Shown: positions 1 to 7,314 of the stretch, in pieces | Layout of the letters: every line of letters starts with the position of its first letter | Position numbering within the stretch: position 1 is the stretch's first letter | NCBI GenBank assembly: GCA_024638545.1 | Contig: JAHEKD010000054.1 | Location: 1-9,383 of the forward strand | Length of the DNA stretch: 9,383 bases | Direction of reading: 5' to 3' | DNA from: Gammaproteobacteria bacterium | GTDB taxonomy: Bacteria; Pseudomonadota; Gammaproteobacteria; Arenicellales; JAHEKD01 | Translations under genes and position numbers: made by a program | The notes under the pieces: generated by a model | Seen by the model: the letters and a program-made list of their open reading frames with translations, nothing else | Database searches by the model: none | What the model was told of the DNA's origin: nothing

Positions 1-287
1 AGACCCAATCTCTATTCAGATATACCGATCATGGTTGCGGATCAGGCTTATTATCCGACCGCTTAAAGCGCGTGTGCGGGAATTTCAGGATAGTAAATTC
101 CTAATTGGGGGTAAGCGCAAAACAATAATGTTCACTCTATTGTCCGGGCTATTATTGACGCCATAATCAGCCATTACACTACTCGAGTCTATAATTGCCG
201 GGTTCTGGAAAAAATCATCCAATGTCTCATCAGATGAACAATCAGTACAGGCAATAAAAAAACAAGGGGTAGGCGACGCAAGTAAAG
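1..287. other. Left-edge region without a callable gene
   Basis: No frame here gives a recognisable complete gene. Three + strand frames enter open from the left edge. Frame 1 ends at the stop 64-66 and its last residues read SDIPIMVADQAYYPTA. Frame 2 ends at 164-166. Frame 3 ends at 102-104 and contains DHGCGSGLLSDRL, which loosely resembles a methyltransferase motif I. They overlap, so at most one is real, and I cannot decide which. A further 40-codon open stretch (115-237) has no usual start codon. The terminator just downstream suggests that some + strand transcript enters from the left, so the 3' end of a gene, intact or decayed, is plausible. Confidence 0.35.
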
Positions 288-316
288 AACCGGTCCAACA
301 GCGGCCGGTTTTTTTT
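288..316 (+). terminator. Rho-independent terminator
   Basis: AACCGG (288-293) pairs with CCGGTT (305-310) across an 11-base loop, and eight T residues run from 309 to 316. The G+C-rich stem followed at once by a T tract is the standard intrinsic terminator layout for + strand transcription. It would end a transcript coming from the left edge and insulate the dehydrogenase gene about 280 bases further on. Confidence 0.7.
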
Positions 317-598
317 AGTTTATGTTCGATATGAGCGTAATTGACTTAAACTGTTGCAAAATCTACTGCCATTCAGTTCATAATTATTTCTGGAAAATTT
401 CTTAATATCGATAACACATTCATGGGCTGTCATTAAAGGATTCTGCTAAAAATCAGATGACTAAGAGGATGTGGTGATATCAGAATTATTAGTGTTATCA
501 TTTATTAATGATACCTTTCATGTCGTGTGAATACTTTCAGAACTCCAGGAGCATAAGCAATTGAATGAGTCGATGAATCTCCAAATCCTGACTCCATC
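317..598. other. AT-rich spacer upstream of the dehydrogenase
   Basis: This is about 280 bases of non-coding DNA, presumably holding the promoter of the gene at 599. TTGACT (341-346), TTGCAA (354-359) and CATAAT (379-384) resemble promoter hexamers, but no pair has ideal spacing; the best is TTGCAA-19-CATAAT. A small hairpin TATCATT-tatt-AATGATA lies at 496-513. AGGAG at 547-551 is well placed for ATG 565, but that frame stops after three codons. ATG 574 opens a 12-residue frame (574-612) that overlaps the start of the dehydrogenase, so translational coupling is possible but unproven. Confidence 0.4.
479..503 (+). repeat. 25-bp direct repeat, copy 1
   Basis: This stretch matches 6308-6332 at 23 of 25 positions, including an exact 18-base core AGAATTATTAGTGTTATC (482-499). 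The match dies out on both sides. Here the core overlaps a small hairpin (496-513), which copy 2 does not share. The function is unknown. It could be a binding site, an end of a lost mobile element, or a trace of a small duplication. Confidence 0.55.
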
Positions 599-1354
599 AT
601 GTCGGGTGTAAAGCAGCGGGTAGCGCTGGTAACGGGTGCGGGTCGCGGCATCGGGCGCGTAACAGCCGAACTGCTGGCCTCACGTGGCGCTCAGGTAATG
701 GCTGTCGCACGCAGTGAGAATGAGCTGCTGGCGCTTGGACTGGACTACGTTGTGGCTGACCTGGGGACGCATCTGGGCTGCGCACATGCGGTGGCGCAAA
801 CACAGGAACGCCTGGGGCCGGTTGAAATCCTGGTATGCAACCACGGTATTGGTTCAGCTGATGAGCGGGTGATCTGGGAACAGGCTCCTGAAACCTGGCG
901 GGAAACGATGCGCATCAATCTCGATGGCGCATTTTTTCTGTCACAGATGGTTCTCAAAGAGATGATAGAAAAAGAGTATGGCCGGCTTGTGTTCACCAGC
1001 TCAACAGCGGGGCAGGTTGCCGGATATGCCATGAGTGCCTATAACAGCTCAAAGCACGGTCTTCTGGGTCTGATGCGCTCAATTGCTCAGGATGCGGGAG
1101 GCTGCGGCGTGACGTCCAACGCGGTACTGCCCGGATGGGTGCGAACACCAATGGCCGATGCATCGGCCGAGGCTGACGCATTGCGCAGCGGTATGACTGT
1201 CGACGAGGTGTGGGCTAAAAGAGCAGCTTCTTATCCGGCGGGCAGGGTGGTGACGCCTGAAGAAGTGGCTGAGGTGATCGCCTTCCTGGCATCCGAAGAA
1301 TCCAGTGGTGTCAACGGGGAGGCGATCACTGTAGCCCTCGGCAGTCTCAGGTGA
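599..1354 (+). CDS. Short-chain dehydrogenase/reductase (classical SDR, FabG-like)
   Basis: A 251-residue cytosolic NAD(P)(H)-dependent oxidoreductase of normal length for classical SDRs. It has the Rossmann glycine motif TGAGRGIG (residues 12-19), Asp54-Leu55 in the adenine-pocket region, NHG (81-83) in place of the usual NAG, and the catalytic tetrad Asn107, Ser135, Tyr148, Lys152 with the standard 13- and 4-residue spacings. LPGWVRTPM (177-185) is the usual nicotinamide-side loop. Arg38 after the second strand suggests NADP(H) preference. The start at 599 is the only ATG after the in-frame stop at 566-568 that keeps the first beta strand. Its Shine-Dalgarno sequence is poor. The substrate cannot be read from sequence; ketoacyl or hydroxyacyl reduction is a family-level guess. 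Sampled 60-base lines are clearly G+C-richer (36/60 and 39/60) than lines in hrpA (30/60 and 23/60), which fits separate acquisition. No partner gene is adjacent. Confidence 0.92.
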   Translation: MSGVKQRVALVTGAGRGIGRVTAELLASRGAQVMAVARSENELLALGLDYVVADLGTHLGCAHAVAQTQERLGPVEILVCNHGIGSADERVIWEQAPETWRETMRINLDGAFFLSQMVLKEMIEKEYGRLVFTSSTAGQVAGYAMSAYNSSKHGLLGLMRSIAQDAGGCGVTSNAVLPGWVRTPMADASAEADALRSGMTVDEVWAKRAASYPAGRVVTPEEVAEVIAFLASEESSGVNGEAITVALGSLR

Positions 1355-1437
1355 AATAATCTCTGGACAATTATCGTTGCTGTGATCATTTTCCAGGGTA
1401 ATCGTTTGTTACCGACAATTCAGATTCACTCGACTAG

Positions 1438-1650
1438 CCCGCATTTCTCACCGGACTACGTAGCGAGACGGTTAAAGGATGCGTCCTGTATGGGTTTGAC
1501 GACCAAAGGCCGACATTATGTTATCAGCATATGTGCCGGCACAAGGGCCCGCAGGCATCGTTGACACGATGTCGAGGACCCTGACCGAGTAAAATGCCCA
1601 CAGGGCGTAGCAAGGGACCGTCGCAGCAGTAGGGTGGTGAGAAATGCGGG
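1438..1650 (+). mobile_element. MITE-like 213-bp element, copy 1
   Basis: The element starts with CCCGCATTTCTCACC (1438-1452) and ends with its exact reverse complement (1636-1650), giving 15-bp terminal inverted repeats. The pairing extends by AG/CT to 17 bp (1436-1652). The interior has no transposase and carries the palindrome GTGCCGGCAC (1533-1542) and a hairpin CATCGT-tgac-ACGATG (1556-1571). A second copy of the same length lies inverted at 6431-6643 with 11 mismatches and no gaps. Short length, inverted ends and lack of coding capacity fit a non-autonomous miniature element moved in trans by an IS transposase. I cannot name the parent family. The flanks CTAG (left) and CTTA (right) do not form a clear target duplication. 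It fills much of the 1355-1785 gap; 1355-1437 shows only a weak GGTAA/TTACC hairpin (1397-1413). Confidence 0.8.
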
Positions 1651-1679
1651 CTTATTCAGCCCTGCCGCATGAGAGGAGA

Positions 1680-1707
1680 TTGCTCTTCACAAGACTCGAT
1701 GTATAAT
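1680..1707 (+). promoter_or_regulatory. Candidate sigma-70 promoter for the membrane-protein gene
   Basis: A perfect -10 hexamer TATAAT lies at 1702-1707, with TTGCTC (1680-1685) 16 bases upstream as a weak -35 (first three bases match). It sits between the 213-bp element and the gene at 1786, leaving a leader of roughly 70 bases. Only the -10 is strong, so this is a prediction. It could drive the small membrane gene and possibly hrpA. Confidence 0.4.
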
Positions 1708-1785
1708 CAACCCACCTTAATATCGAACATTTTCTGGGTACCCACGCAGAAAATCAGCATCCGGTCGAGGACCATTCTCATCTAA

Positions 1786-2226
1786 ATGTATAAAATCTTT
1801 ATTTTCGCCGGTATTGCCGCACTTGGAAATGCAATATTTGTGTATGGACAGCGTTCTGCAGCTGTATCTCCAAACCCCTATCTTTACATGACGGCTGCAA
1901 TTTCTGTCTGTCTGATTATGTTTATTACGGCGACCCTGATATCAAATGGTGGTCAGCGTGCGAGCTATATGTCAAATAACATGCTCCCGATCATCATCGG
2001 CGGTGTCGGATTTTTTATCACATTTGTCGGTTTTTACCTGATGTACAGCCGGGTCGGAGCAAATAGCTACATGGTATATGCATGTCTCTCCATTCTTACA
2101 ACCTCGGTTGGTGTCGGCATGATTATTTTTCGAGAGCCGTTTAACCATTACCATTTGATCGCCATGATTTTTGCCATCCTGGCAGTGTGCTTTTTTGGAT
2201 ACGGCCAGTTCAGGCTGAATAACTGA
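1786..2226 (+). CDS. Small five-helix EamA/DMT-like membrane protein
   Basis: The 146-residue product is strongly hydrophobic, with about five predicted membrane segments near residues 3-21, 32-52, 67-88, 95-114 and 122-140. FREPFNHYHLIAMIFAI near the end recalls the end of an EamA repeat, where a helix follows a short E-P turn. Full-length EamA transporters carry two such repeats (about 10 helices), so this is half size and would need to pair with itself or a partner to transport anything. The substrate is unknown and the family call rests on pattern only. No good Shine-Dalgarno sequence precedes ATG 1786; GAGG at 1767-1770 is rather far away. It lies 141 bases before hrpA on the same strand. 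A TAACTGA/TCAGTTA inverted repeat (2220-2247) overlaps its stop codon but has no T tract. Confidence 0.75.
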   Translation: MYKIFIFAGIAALGNAIFVYGQRSAAVSPNPYLYMTAAISVCLIMFITATLISNGGQRASYMSNNMLPIIIGGVGFFITFVGFYLMYSRVGANSYMVYACLSILTTSVGVGMIIFREPFNHYHLIAMIFAILAVCFFGYGQFRLNN

Positions 2227-2367
2227 GTTTTAGCAATATGTCAGTTAAGCGACAAATACCAAAGATAACAATTCTGATTTGTCACCGGCGCCGTTAGTCT
2301 TTACCCATGCCAGAGTGTCCCGGATAGTTCGATATTTGCCAAAAAATCGTCATCACATTGACCCGCC

Positions 2368-5300
2368 ATGAACGCACATTTGCCCAAAGCCAAACGAATC
2401 GATTTAAAGTTGATTGACCAGGCCAGGACTGAGCACCGACGCAGTCTCATAGCTGCAGCACGAAAGATTCAACAGCTCAGAGACCAGGGTAAGGCGATCG
2501 AAGGCAAACAGGTAAATTACCTGAAAAAACTGAGCGACTCTATTGATCAGGTTTGCAGAAAATCTCGAGAGCTCATCAGGCCCAAAGACCGGGGCGACCT
2601 GCCAATTTCACAGCGCTGGGATGAAATCGCTGAGACGATAAAAACCAACCAGGTGACCATCGTCTGCGGGCATACCGGTTCGGGTAAAACAACCAAGATC
2701 CCGCAAATTTGTCTGGACTCGAAACTTGGTGCAAGAGGAAGAATTGCGCACACCCAGCCCCGTCGAATCGCGGCTAGAAGCATGGCCGCTCGAATTGCTG
2801 AAGAACTGAAGGTAAAACTTGGTGATGAAATAGGATACAAAGTGCGTTTTGATGAGCGCCAAAGCGCTAAGACCGATGTTTTGTTACTTACGGACGGGAT
2901 GCTGCTGGCGGAGGTTGCTCAGGACAAATTTTTAAATAAATATGAAGTCATTATCATCGACGAAGCGCACGAGCGCAGTTTGAATATCGATTTCTTACTG
3001 GGATATATCAAGAAAATTCTTGCTGTCAGAACGGATTTAAAAGTTATTATCACTTCGGCAACTATAGATGCCGAACGATTTTCCAGCCACTTTAATCAGG
3101 CACCCGTTATCATTGTCGAGGGGCAGACATTTCCAATCGATATTATCAATAGAGAAACGGATGAAAATATCGATTTAACTGAGAAAATCATCGGCGCCGT
3201 GAATGAGCTCGATAATTATCATTATGGCGACACTTTAGTATTTTTACCAACTGAACGCGATATACGAGACGTAGCTATCCAGCTTGAAAAACAGAAACTT
3301 CGAAATACCCAGATTCTGAGTTTATTCGCGCGCCAATCAAAAAAACTGCAAAAATTGATATTCAAGCCAGGGCCGCAGCGGCGTATCATCCTTGCCACCA
3401 ACGTTGCTGAGACCTCGATCACGGTTCCGCGTATATTGAATGTTATCGATTCAGGCCTGGCAAGAATAAGCCGCTATTCATACCGCAGTAAAATCCAGCG
3501 CTTACCGATTGAAAAAATCTCAAAAGCCAGCGCGGCGCAGCGCACTGGACGCTGTGGCCGAATCGATGAGGGTGTGTGTATACGCTTATACGGAGAAGAG
3601 GATTTTAATCAGCGCCCGGATTATACAGAGCCTGAAATCCTGCGGACTTCACTGGCTGCCGTAATTTTGAAAATGCAAACCTTGGGATTTGGAAAAATCG
3701 ACGATTTTCCCTTCATTGATGCACCACAAAGCAAAATGATTAATGATGGTTACAAGTTGCTACTCGAACTGAAGGCAATTGATAAAAACGAACAAATTAC
3801 ATCTTTTGGAAAAAAAATGGCACAGCTGCCAGTTGATCCAAGATTTGCCTGCGTTTTGTTGCACGCTGCCGAGAAAAAGTTGTTGCCTTATCTGCTGCCA
3901 ATTGTCTGTGCCCTGGTTGTTGGTGACATTAAGGAACGTCCGGATGATGCCAAACAAAAATCGGATCAGCAACAGCGTCTGTTTATGCATAAGAAATCAG
4001 ACCTGCTGTGGTTCAATATTTTGTTTAATCAACTCTGGCCGATCTACTGTAAATCAAAAAACAGAGCGCGAAAGTTTGCAAGCTCCCATTTTCTGTCAAT
4101 AGCCAGGATGCGAGAGTGGTTATCACTATACGAACAGCTTGCAGATCAGTTGAGTGTATTACCGGGGCTTGATCAACCAGAGCGATTTTTGCAAAAACTG
4201 GATAAAAACTACCGTGAAATTCACTGCTGCCTGGCGAGCGGTTTCCTTGATTACATAGGTCAATTCAACGCCCAGAATAATGATTACACGGGTACCCGTT
4301 CAAAACGCTTTTCTATATTTCCCGGTTCATATTTATTCAAGAGAAAACCGCCGCAGGTCATGGCTATTGAAATGATCGAGAGCAGTAAAGTCTATGCCCG
4401 CCAGGTTGCTGATATCGATCTAGAGTGGCTGGAACCCTTGTGCAATCATCTTTACAAAACAGCTGAAAGTGAACCTGTCTGGAAAAAAAATAGTGGCAAT
4501 GTGATGGCCAAGCAAACTATCCTGCTTTACGGGTTGCCGATTTTGAGCGGCAGGCTTATACCTTTTTACGCTAAAGACATGAATGCGTCTCGCCAGATCT
4601 TTATTGAGCAGGCGCTGGTTACCAATAATATCCACACTCGCGTTCGGGCCGTTGCCAGGAATCGGGACACTTATGAACGCTTGCTGCAGCTGGAAGAAAA
4701 GTCCAGGTCGCGCGACATCGTTATCGATGAAATTGCGTTTGCCGAACTTTATGACCATAAAATCCCGGAGAATATTTATTCTGTAGCGACTTTTGAAAAA
4801 TGGTTTTTCAGGCTTGAGGACAAATCAATTCTGGATTTTGACAAACAGGACTTTTTACTCACCGATACACCGGTTGATTCCAGCGAATATCCTGAAAACA
4901 TTGAAATCGGATCACAGAAATTTCCGCTTTATTATGAATTTGAGCCGGGTTCGCAGCGTGACGGTATAACCGCATATATTAAATCAAGTACTCTGAATAG
5001 CGTCAACCCGAACGAATTTGAATATTTGATACCTGCCATGCTCAGAGATAAAGTCGAGTCAATACTCAGAACGCTACCGAAACAGTATCGGAAGAAATTA
5101 CTTCCAATCTCAGATTATGCGTACAGTATCTATAAGCGAATTAATTCTATGGACGAGAAGAAAGGATTGCTAATTGAAATATGTGATGAGCTGAATAAGC
5201 AAACATCACTCAATATCCGGCCGGAATATTTTGAGCTTGACAATCTTGATGATCATTACAAGATGAATTTTGCTATCACTGATCAATATGACACTGTCAT

Positions 5301-6279
5301 TGATGAAGGCAGGGATTTAAGCGCACTTCAAAATAAATATTCAGAATCCGCCAGCCGCAGTTTTGATGAACTGACGGCAGCCTTGTTCAACGATGTTTAT
5401 AGCGATGATTTTCCCGATGAGATTCCAAAAGAATATACCCTCAAGGAACATTCACTGATCGCTTATCCCGCTTTCACAGAAAATCAAGTCAGCCCTGGAG
5501 ATAGTAATCAAGTAAGGGATTACCAAAACATATCATATCGAATAAGGCTTTATGATAATCAGCAGGTAGCGATCACCGAACACCAAAATGGACTCCTGCA
5601 TTTTATTAAATCAAAATTAACCAGGGAGATTAAACAGCTGCGGAAAATTTTGCCGCATTATAATGATCTTGCGCTTCAATACCAGATTATCGGGGAAAAT
5701 GCGTTACTGCCGGATGATATCGCTAATGCCATTATTCTGAATACGGGTCTATCAGGCGATTTACCTTATTCCAAATCTCAAATGCAGCGGGTGATTGTCC
5801 AGACCCAGACGGCCTTTTTCACTGAAGCCAGAAATATCTCAGCGGCGCTGCAGTTAATCGTCACCCGTTTCAGAGAGATAAAAACCAGACTCGATATCAG
5901 TAAACCCTATTACAATGATATTTCAGCACAACTGGCACGGCTGGTTTACCCGGGGTTTATCGCCAAAGTCCAGGGTGAACGGTTAAATGATCTAACCAGA
6001 TATACCGATGCGATCAAGATTCGCCTGCAAAAGGCCGCCCATGATTTGAACAGAGACCAACGCCGGCAACGGCAAGTTGCGCCTTATTGTTCGATCCTGG
6101 ATGCGTTAACAGATCATCAAAAAGTGGATAAAAAAACACCAGAAAAAATTCAGGCGCTGGCGTACATGATAGAGGAATATCGGATTTCATTGTTTGCACA
6201 AAATGAAGTGAAAACTGCTCAAAAAGTATCAGCGAAAAGACTGGATAAACTTATTGAGGAAATAAAAAATCTATATTGA
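2368..6279 (+). CDS. hrpA: ATP-dependent RNA helicase HrpA (DEAH box)
   Basis: A 1303-residue DEAH-box RNA helicase, full length against about 1300 in E. coli HrpA. Motifs in order: Walker A GHTGSGKT (101-108), motif Ia HTQPRR (128-133), DEAH (198-201), SAT (230-232), ATNVAETSITVP (343-354) and QRTGRCGR (391-398), all intact. A winged-helix/helical-bundle region follows from about 425, an OB-fold-like stretch near 714 (AKQTILLYGLPI), then the long HrpA-specific C-terminal domain (DUF3418; PLYYEFEPG near 853), complete to the typical end (IEEYRISLFAQN). HrpA is cytosolic; in E. coli it has been linked to mRNA processing of the daa fimbrial operon and to translation quality control. ATG 2368 is chosen because the following residues match the N-terminal helical extension; its ribosome site is weak. 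The gene is moderately A+T-rich and shows no frameshift. No clear terminator follows. Confidence 0.97.
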   Translation: MNAHLPKAKRIDLKLIDQARTEHRRSLIAAARKIQQLRDQGKAIEGKQVNYLKKLSDSIDQVCRKSRELIRPKDRGDLPISQRWDEIAETIKTNQVTIVCGHTGSGKTTKIPQICLDSKLGARGRIAHTQPRRIAARSMAARIAEELKVKLGDEIGYKVRFDERQSAKTDVLLLTDGMLLAEVAQDKFLNKYEVIIIDEAHERSLNIDFLLGYIKKILAVRTDLKVIITSATIDAERFSSHFNQAPVIIVEGQTFPIDIINRETDENIDLTEKIIGAVNELDNYHYGDTLVFLPTERDIRDVAIQLEKQKLRNTQILSLFARQSKKLQKLIFKPGPQRRIILATNVAETSITVPRILNVIDSGLARISRYSYRSKIQRLPIEKISKASAAQRTGRCGRIDEGVCIRLYGEEDFNQRPDYTEPEILRTSLAAVILKMQTLGFGKIDDFPFIDAPQSKMINDGYKLLLELKAIDKNEQITSFGKKMAQLPVDPRFACVLLHAAEKKLLPYLLPIVCALVVGDIKERPDDAKQKSDQQQRLFMHKKSDLLWFNILFNQLWPIYCKSKNRARKFASSHFLSIARMREWLSLYEQLADQLSVLPGLDQPERFLQKLDKNYREIHCCLASGFLDYIGQFNAQNNDYTGTRSKRFSIFPGSYLFKRKPPQVMAIEMIESSKVYARQVADIDLEWLEPLCNHLYKTAESEPVWKKNSGNVMAKQTILLYGLPILSGRLIPFYAKDMNASRQIFIEQALVTNNIHTRVRAVARNRDTYERLLQLEEKSRSRDIVIDEIAFAELYDHKIPENIYSVATFEKWFFRLEDKSILDFDKQDFLLTDTPVDSSEYPENIEIGSQKFPLYYEFEPGSQRDGITAYIKSSTLNSVNPNEFEYLIPAMLRDKVESILRTLPKQYRKKLLPISDYAYSIYKRINSMDEKKGLLIEICDELNKQTSLNIRPEYFELDNLDDHYKMNFAITDQYDTVIDEGRDLSALQNKYSESASRSFDELTAALFNDVYSDDFPDEIPKEYTLKEHSLIAYPAFTENQVSPGDSNQVRDYQNISYRIRLYDNQQVAITEHQNGLLHFIKSKLTREIKQLRKILPHYNDLALQYQIIGENALLPDDIANAIILNTGLSGDLPYSKSQMQRVIVQTQTAFFTEARNISAALQLIVTRFREIKTRLDISKPYYNDISAQLARLVYPGFIAKVQGERLNDLTRYTDAIKIRLQKAAHDLNRDQRRQRQVAPYCSILDALTDHQKVDKKTPEKIQALAYMIEEYRISLFAQNEVKTAQKVSAKRLDKLIEEIKNLY

Positions 6280-6307
6280 GTGGATGATAAATCGAGGCCG
6301 GTCACAA

Positions 6308-6332
6308 ATGAGAATTATTAGTGTTATCGTTT
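6308..6332 (+). repeat. 25-bp direct repeat, copy 2
   Basis: This is the partner of 479-503, with 23 of 25 positions identical and an 18-base exact core at 6311-6328. It lies 28 bases after the hrpA stop. ATG 6308 would open a 26-residue frame beginning MRIISVIV, but copy 1 lacks this ATG and stops after a few codons, so a coding role is unlikely. Confidence 0.55.
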
Positions 6333-6430
6333 GTCACGACTCTTTACCAGTTGGTCGCATAACAACAACAAGTTCAGAACCTATCTGAAACCGGTCGGAA
6401 TCGGACACCGAGCAAATCCTGCAGCGATCC

Positions 6431-6643
6431 TAGACATTTCTCACCACCCTACTGCTGCGACGGTCCCTTGCCACGCCCTGTGGGCATTTTACTCGGTCAG
6501 GGTCCTCAACATGGTGTCAACGATGCCTGCGGGCCCTTGTGCCGGCACATATGCTGATAACATAATGCCGGCCTTTGGTCGTAAAACCGATACAGGACGC
6601 ATCCTTTAACCGTCTCGCTACGAAGTCCGGTGAGAAATGCGGG
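6431..6643 (-). mobile_element. MITE-like 213-bp element, copy 2 (inverted)
   Basis: The reverse complement of copy 1 aligns over its whole length without gaps: 202 of 213 positions are identical. Seven mismatches are internal and four fall together at the left tip, where TAGA replaces CCCG, so the left terminal repeat is damaged while the right one (6629-6643) is intact. The palindrome GTGCCGGCAC is kept (6539-6548). One substitution breaks the small hairpin present in copy 1. Its right end touches the sulfotransferase remnant, so insertion here, or rearrangement at this element, probably removed that gene's 5' part. The gap 6280-6430 before it holds one 25-bp repeat and nothing else I can support. 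A frame running from 6331 through the element (to 6609) is fortuitous. Confidence 0.78.
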
Positions 6644-7246
6644 CTGATATGACCGAGATCATTCAAAATCCTGAGTACATTGGGGAATGGTTAAACGCCG
6701 CAAACGGCAACCCGGACCGGGACAAGATATTCAACTGTTACGGTGCAACTGTAGATAAACCCCGGGTGTGGATTCTTGAGGGAACTGGCGAGCTTCTATC
6801 CGGAAGCTAAAATTATCCTGACAATTCGCAACGCAGTGAAGTGGTTTGAATCAACCAAGGATACAATACACTCACTTGAATTTGCCAGGTTTATCAAAAA
6901 TAGTCTCTGGGGTGAAATGATGCAAAAAACGGTTTATGACACAATGAATAATAGAATGCAGGACAAGGAATATACGGTAGCTTTCTTCGAGAACCGCACG
7001 CAGGAGATCATCAACACGATAGCCCCGGAACGACTTCTGGTTTACCAGGTAAAACAGGGGTGGGGGCCGCTTTGTGAATTTCTTGATATTCCTGTGCCCG
7101 ACATGGATTCTCCTCGCGTTAACAGTCGTGACGAAACCAGGGAACTTCTGGCCGGGATGTTTGCCGCAAATGAAGAAAATCCAACTGACGAGGCAATGTC
7201 TGCCGCAGCCGGGCGACTGCACGCAGAAAATCCTGAAATAATGTGA
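6644..7246 (+). pseudogene. Sulfotransferase remnant, 5'-truncated and frameshifted
   Basis: This is the remains of a P-loop sulfotransferase, an enzyme type that moves sulfate from PAPS to an acceptor. Frame 1 from about 6649 reads MTEIIQNPEYIGEWL and AANGNPD, typical of the region after the missing PAPS loop, then runs to a stop at 6808-6810. The homology continues in frame 2 (from about 6776): RELASFYPEAKIILTIR, then the Arg/Ser pair of the 3'-phosphate site eight residues apart (TIRNAVKWFES), ERLLVYQVKQGWGPL and the family end ...DSPRVNSRDE, with a stop at 7244-7246. A one-base gain (or two-base loss) between about 6756 and 6776 explains the switch. Roughly the first 35-40 residues, with the GxxRTGT-type 5'-phosphosulfate loop, are absent, and the coding match begins at the edge of the 213-bp element. 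Both defects should abolish activity. The second frame could still yield a short inactive product from TTG 6776. Confidence 0.85.
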
Positions 7247-7314
7247 GTATTATCTTATCTGTCCAGGAGTCTGAGTGTAGAATAACCGTCGCCGTAATAG
7301 CAAAATAGCCACAA

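Noticed and set aside
123..157. CAATAAT/ATTATTG inverted repeat
   Set aside because: Seven AT-rich bases around a 21-base loop are expected by chance.
1397..1413. GGTAA/TTACC hairpin as a terminator for the dehydrogenase
   Set aside because: The stem is only five base pairs and has no T tract.
1382..1564. 60-codon + strand reading frame
   Set aside because: More than half of it lies inside the 213-bp element, it has no ribosome site, and the product is compositionally odd with no family resemblance.
2220..2247. TAACTGA/TCAGTTA inverted repeat as a terminator after the membrane gene
   Set aside because: The stem is AT-rich with a 14-base loop and no following T tract.
6360..6430. YLKPVGIGHRANP (in the frame from 6331) as the lost PAPS loop of the sulfotransferase
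   Set aside because: It superficially recalls a G-x-G...R-T-G-T loop, but it lacks the key residues and the remaining distance to the remnant is too short. Chance is the simpler reading.
6331..6609. 92-codon + strand reading frame
   Set aside because: It runs through element copy 2 and the spacer before it. The sequence is explained by the repeat, with no protein-like pattern.
1438..6643. Composite transposon carrying hrpA as cargo
   Set aside because: hrpA is a housekeeping-type gene, the elements lack a transposase, and no outer target duplication is visible, so two independent insertions are simpler.
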